Origin: Sipunculus nudus | Lineage: Eukaryota > Annelida > Sipuncula > Golfingiida > Sipunculidae | DNA: 64,000 nt | Assembly (NCBI GenBank): GCA_026874595.1 | Contig: CM049311.1 | Location: 59,341,953 to 59,405,952 of the forward strand | Direction: 5' to 3' | In this document: piece after piece, positions 60,697 to 64,000 of the stretch | Layout: every line of letters begins with the position of its first letter | How positions within the stretch are numbered: position 1 is the first letter of the stretch | Translations under genes and position numbers: made by a program | Notes under the pieces: generated by a model | What the model saw: only the letters and a program-made list of their open reading frames with translations | Databases searched by the model: none | What the model was told of the DNA's origin: nothing

Positions 60697-61310
60697 AAAC
60701 ATGTCTTAAAACATGTCTTATATGTGACATATTTCATATAAAGACATGTAACACTTAGACATGTTTTACTCTTAGTTTAAAACATGTTTCTTAGGAGAAA
60801 ACATGTTCCGAAAAATGGGACAAATACACGTTTTAGGCTAAACAAACGTTTTAAATAGTTACATGTTTTATGAAAATTTAAACATGTCCTAAGACATGTC
60901 TTGTATGCGACATATTTCGTATAAAAACATGTAACACTGACACATGTTTTACTCTTAGATTAAAACATGTTTCTTAGGAGAAAACATGTTTCGAAAAATG
61001 GGACAAATACACGTTTTAGGCTAAACACACGTTTTAAATAGTTACATGTTTTATGAAAAATGAAACATGTCTTAAGACATGTCCTATATGCGACATATTT
61101 CATATAAAAACATGTAACACAGAGACATGTTTTACCTTACTGTCCATGAAATTTTCTCCGTGTGCGAAACATGTTTTATATAAAAGCATGTTTCAAGAGG
61201 ATTAAAAACATGCTTTGGCTGTTGAAACATCAGTGAGTCATGAAACATGCTGGAAACATGTTTCGAAAAATGGGACAAAATGGTGTTTTAAATAGAAACA
61301 TGAAACATGT
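60697..61310. repeat. Right subterminal 183-bp tandem repeats with AAACATGTTT
   Basis: Units begin aaacatgtcNtaagacatgt at 60697, 60880 and 61063, exactly 183 bp apart. Each holds gtgacatatttcNtataaa, gtaacactNagacatgtttt, gagaaaacatgtttcgaaaa and cacgttttaggctaaac blocks. The third is truncated, and fragments (gaaacatgtttcgaaaaatg) continue to the TIR. Many perfect or near-perfect aaacatgttt palindromes are present. Confidence 0.85.
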
Positions 61311-61327
61311 CCTCAGTTTTTAGAGTG
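61311..61327 (-). repeat. Right terminal inverted repeat
   Basis: Reverse complement reads cactctaaaaactgagg. It differs from the left end at two positions and is followed outward by TA (61328-61329). Confidence 0.75.
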
Positions 61328-62235
61328 TATAGATTCATATACTATAAGGTCATAAAAGGTACCTATCGAGCTCAAGGTCAAAGCCAAACTTTGATGAGAA
61401 ATAGTAACAATTGCCATGATATAACATGTTTTTGCAGGAAAGTGACGTAGAAACATATACAAAAGGTCATTTTCATCTAAATATAAAATGCCCATATTTG
61501 TTTGGTGATAGTTTTGAGGCCAGGAAAGGTTCATATAATGCATTAAGGTTAAGGTCAAGTTCTTAGGAAAACAGTCAAACTGTCGATGATGTGGCATTAT
61601 TTGCAAAAGAAAATGACATAGAAAAACATTAAGGGCATCACTTCAAGCTAACAATAGAATTCTCACTCATTTGGTGATATTGCTTATGCCATAATTGGAA
61701 CATATCATGCATTATGTTCCAGATTAATATCATATTTTCCGAACTCGCTATGATATGATACGTTTTGGAAAAAATATGATACTAATTAGATTAAGATAGG
61801 CCTATTAAGTTGTCACGTGACTAGTTTGATTATGCTTATCATCGAAAACGAAAACAAATTTCACATGCAAATATTACAATACGTTTGAATAACAGATTGA
61901 TATGAATCTATCGTACCATATATATGCATAGTTATGTAGATTCCGTGAAGTTGGGAACCTTCAGCATTATCTTCTTCAAGCGTTTCCCTACTCGTGTAGT
62001 TTGTGTTACTTTCATGCAAGCAATTTCTTAGCATTAGCCACATACTGTTTTACACAGCAGTTCATCAGGTAAAAGCTTATGAGAACAGGTTACCCCCTAC
62101 ATTTGCACTATACTATTTTGATATGTTAAGGTGATGCTGGTTGCGTAACCCTGATCGGCAAAGGAGCAATAGGAGGAGATTTCAAACCCCAAACCTCCGG
62201 GGGATGTTATTGTCACACAATGCTTGGACCTGATG
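61328..62235. repeat. Degenerate ~180-bp repeat with aggtca motifs, then unique DNA
   Basis: ttcatatactataaggtcat (61332) is echoed by ttcatataatgcattaaggt (about 61531) and again near 61690 by aacatatcatgcattatg. Aaggtcaaagcc and aaggtcaagttc lie within, as in family Z. The 36-bp array seen on the left side of the giant element does not resume here. From about 61740 no gene is seen. Confidence 0.45.
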
Positions 62236-62490
62236 AAATAAATATAAACTTTATAAACTTTATTTATTTTACATGGATTGTACAACTAGTTATAATAACT
62301 AATACGAGGCACTCGCAATTGCTCGCATGTTAGCGCTCGGGAGTCAGTAAGGGTGGAGGAAATCGGAGGACCCGGAGAAAACCACCGACCTTGGACGTGC
62401 AAATACCACCCACTCTCACAGCCACGCCGGGAATAAAACCCGGGTCGCCAGCGGAGAAGGCCATGCGTTTTACCACTCGGCTGTCCAGGT
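62236..62490 (-). mobile_element. tRNA-derived SINE with LINE-type tail
   Basis: Minus strand starts with a tRNA-like head: A box CAGCCGAGTGG (62473-62483) and B-box-like GGTTTTATTCC (62430-62440). A central block reads ggttttctccgggtcc, and the 3' tail is AT-rich with AAATAAATAAAGTTTATAAAG (about 62242-62276). Head, body and tail in this order are typical of invertebrate SINEs. The 104-codon minus frame across it is not a gene. Confidence 0.75.
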
Positions 62491-62968
62491 CTGATATGAT
62501 ATATGCTAGGAGATCCAGGAGAGGGATCTAGTTGACATCTGCCAGGATAAGTCGCTGATAAGGATACTGGAAATCCATCTGAATTCTTACCCTGAGGCAT
62601 TCTTGACAGGGTTAAAAACTAGAGTCACTGTCAATTGCAGATTCTGGTAGGCATCAGTGATATGCTTTGTAGAAGAGAGGGCCAGATACATTTTTGATTA
62701 GCATGCAGAAGGAAATGCAGAATGCCAAATCTACACAACAGCGTATATAACCTGCTACTAGAAAGCCAACATCTGTTGTTTCAGTGGTTGCTGATGCATT
62801 TTTGTTACGCGGAGACTATGCTTATACCACAGGTAAGACGATGTTGTTTAAACCTGTTTATGATAACAACAAACGGACAATTTCTGTGACTACATGGAAG
62901 AGTAGTTAGATTTTGATGTCACGAAATGATTACTCCGTCCACATTCTTTAGGCAGATGCGATACCACC

Positions 62969-63564
62969 TTAAGGCCATGTGGCATTGGCAACGTTCAGTC
63001 TTCCATAGTCATTGCATATATCATCAGGCCTAAGCATCGTGATGCACATTTTGTGTTGGTCGAAGTCGAAGAACATGCCCTGTAGCAGTTGACACTCTGG
63101 GTTGAAACTTTGCAACTCGAGCAGATGTGGGGTTTGGTGGGTTTGTTTCCCTACATCATTAGTAGAGCTTATCTACATGCTTGCCATACTAATATTTCGG
63201 ATAATTTGGAGACATGAAGTTAGCACCTGGCTTTTTATTTTGTGCTGCATACTGTGTGTCCTTGAGAGGGTATCACAGCTACTTACAAACACATTAATTA
63301 GATATTGTGTGGAGGCTTCTTCAGTGTAGTTATTCAAACTTACTGGTTGTGCTGTTGCCATGAATGGGTTAAAAATATTACCTGTGATGTCAGCATGGTG
63401 TGTGTAACTTAAATACATCAGAACAATCTGCAAGAACTTTTTGGAACTTTAGCCGAGAAATACGCCGTCCTGTAGATTTAGCTATCAGCATCTACTTTTA
63501 CATACTCAACAGAGATATTTGCTTTGACCATCTCTTCTGCAAAGGATCTCACCTTTGATAACAT
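62969..63564 (-). pseudogene. Weak transposase-like remnant
   Basis: Two minus-strand open pieces lie in order. At 63478-63564, 28 codons read MLSKVRSFAEEMVKANISVEY and then VKVDADS before TAA. At 62969-63124, about 51 codons read FFDFDQHKMCITMLRPDDIC and NDYGRLNVAN before TAA. The first resembles the beta-strand ending in D-[GA]-D-S around the first catalytic Asp of Mutator-like DDE transposases. That is a recollection of family style, not an alignment. The stops and intervening AT-rich sequence imply a dead copy or unrelated DNA. Confidence 0.2.
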
Positions 63565-63889
63565 TTTTGTCCAACCTAAGTCATTCGTTGACTGGACTTA
63601 TTAAGGCGACGGCCCTGCACTCGGCCCCTATAGTGACGGAAATAATGTGTGCGTCTGCTGCACCGGTTCCTAATGTAGACTTGTTCCGTGCTGAATAAAA
63701 TCTTTGTGCATGTGGACAATACATGATCGTCAGTCAGAGCTGACGATATATGATAATGAGCTTGTAGAGATATTGGAGAGAGACCTGGACAGTATAGCTA
63801 TAGAACCGGAATCGATGTGTCATGTGTGTTGTGCGTAATCCTGAGTAATAAAATATTATGAGGACTTTTCTTTATTACATCAAGAATTC
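63565..63889. other. Unique DNA, no gene seen
   Basis: GC-richer near 63600-63680 (gcgacggccctgcactcggc), with no supported feature. Confidence 0.4.
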
Positions 63890-64000
63890 TTAAAAAAAAC
63901 AGAACTAGGGACCCATGGGTTTCGACGCTAAGATGAATAGGTTTATAAGCTTTTCCAAAATATGGGTCCTGTGATCAGTTGGATGCCAACTTATATCAAA
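63890..64000 (-). repeat. Family Z element, right end, cut by the window
   Basis: On the minus strand it reads atcacaggacccatattttg, then gaaaagcttataaacctat and acccatgggtccct, the same order as 40965-41050. The element continues beyond the window end. Confidence 0.75.

Larger units (their letters stand above)
52307..61327 (+). mobile_element. Giant TIR-bounded DNA transposon candidate (CACTA/EnSpm-like)
   Basis: Both ends match a 17-bp imperfect inverted repeat (15 of 17) beginning CACTCTAAAAA, and TA follows each end outwardly (TA at 52305-52306 and 61328-61329). The first ~190 bp and last ~640 bp are dense in AAACATGTTT-type palindromes, as expected of transposase-binding subterminal repeats. 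The 9,021-bp interior holds a possible 5' exon with donor (52477-52755), small MITE copies, a 3.5-kb minisatellite, and AT-rich DNA with an acceptor at 57736. No DDE domain is readable. The CACTC start fits CACTA/EnSpm elements, though their usual 2-3-bp duplication rule only fits here as TA. Confidence 0.65.

Noticed and set aside
62286-62600. 104-codon minus-strand frame rich in Gly/Pro/Arg
   Set aside because: It lies largely in the tRNA-derived SINE and reads through its promoter boxes.

Overview
The window is repeat-dominated eukaryotic nuclear DNA. There is no operon layout. Most of the sequence is AT-rich, with many (AT)n, (CT)n, (AC)n and (TAA)n microsatellites and homopolymeric G/C runs, and splice-like AG/GTAAGT sites flank short open segments. 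The mix of dispersed repeats resembles what I know from molluscs: sequences ending in caggggcggatccagg, blocks rich in aggtcaaaggtcaaggtcac ending in gacccatgggtccct, tRNA-headed SINEs with an ATAAATAAAG-type tail, and a CR1/L2-like LINE fragment. My best guess is a marine lophotrochozoan, probably a mollusc. This is family recognition, not a database match. I see no complete protein-coding gene. The longest open frames (314, 184 and 177 codons) all lie in tandem arrays and are by-products of repeat period.

Layout. 1-3475 is a 31-bp minisatellite with nested higher-order duplications, cut by the window start. 3476-20330 is mostly unique AT-rich DNA with MITE-like fragments, one possible solo LTR (17507-18252), a partial dispersed element (18420-19215) and a few weak exon candidates. 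20330-21495 is a (CA)-rich minisatellite with a 52-bp core. 21496-27550 holds a perfect 83-bp inverted repeat with a 2-nt loop (24391-24558) and a candidate minus-strand exon (23661-23885). 27551-28100 is an exact 50-bp array. 28101-39194 is mostly unique, with a decayed LINE reverse transcriptase (29012-29455), a lectin-like remnant (30681-30890), a GC-rich island (33713-33945) and a candidate exon flanked by consensus splice sites (34098-34277). 39195-41050 is a 1.86-kb dispersed element whose ~145-bp units each carry AGGTCA-type half-sites. 42600-42745 is a SINE head. 43735-47330 is a long mosaic minisatellite. 48174-48590 is a MITE with both ends visible. 50497-52306 is a 36-bp minisatellite.

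The most interesting object is 52307-61327. It is a ~9.0-kb segment bounded by 17-bp imperfect terminal inverted repeats beginning CACTCTAAAAA, flanked by TA on both sides, with both subterminal regions packed with the palindrome AAACATGTTT. It contains a possible 5' coding exon with a GTAAGT donor, a 3.5-kb 50-bp minisatellite, and about 3.4 kb of AT-rich DNA with exon-like scraps. I read it as a large CACTA/EnSpm-like DNA transposon, decayed or non-autonomous, whose interior was expanded by a satellite. 61328-64000 holds a degenerate repeat, a tRNA-headed SINE (62236-62490), a transposase-like remnant and a truncated dispersed element.

The window therefore describes mobile and tandem-repeat biology rather than a pathway. 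Single exons proposed here are candidates only, and none could be named.
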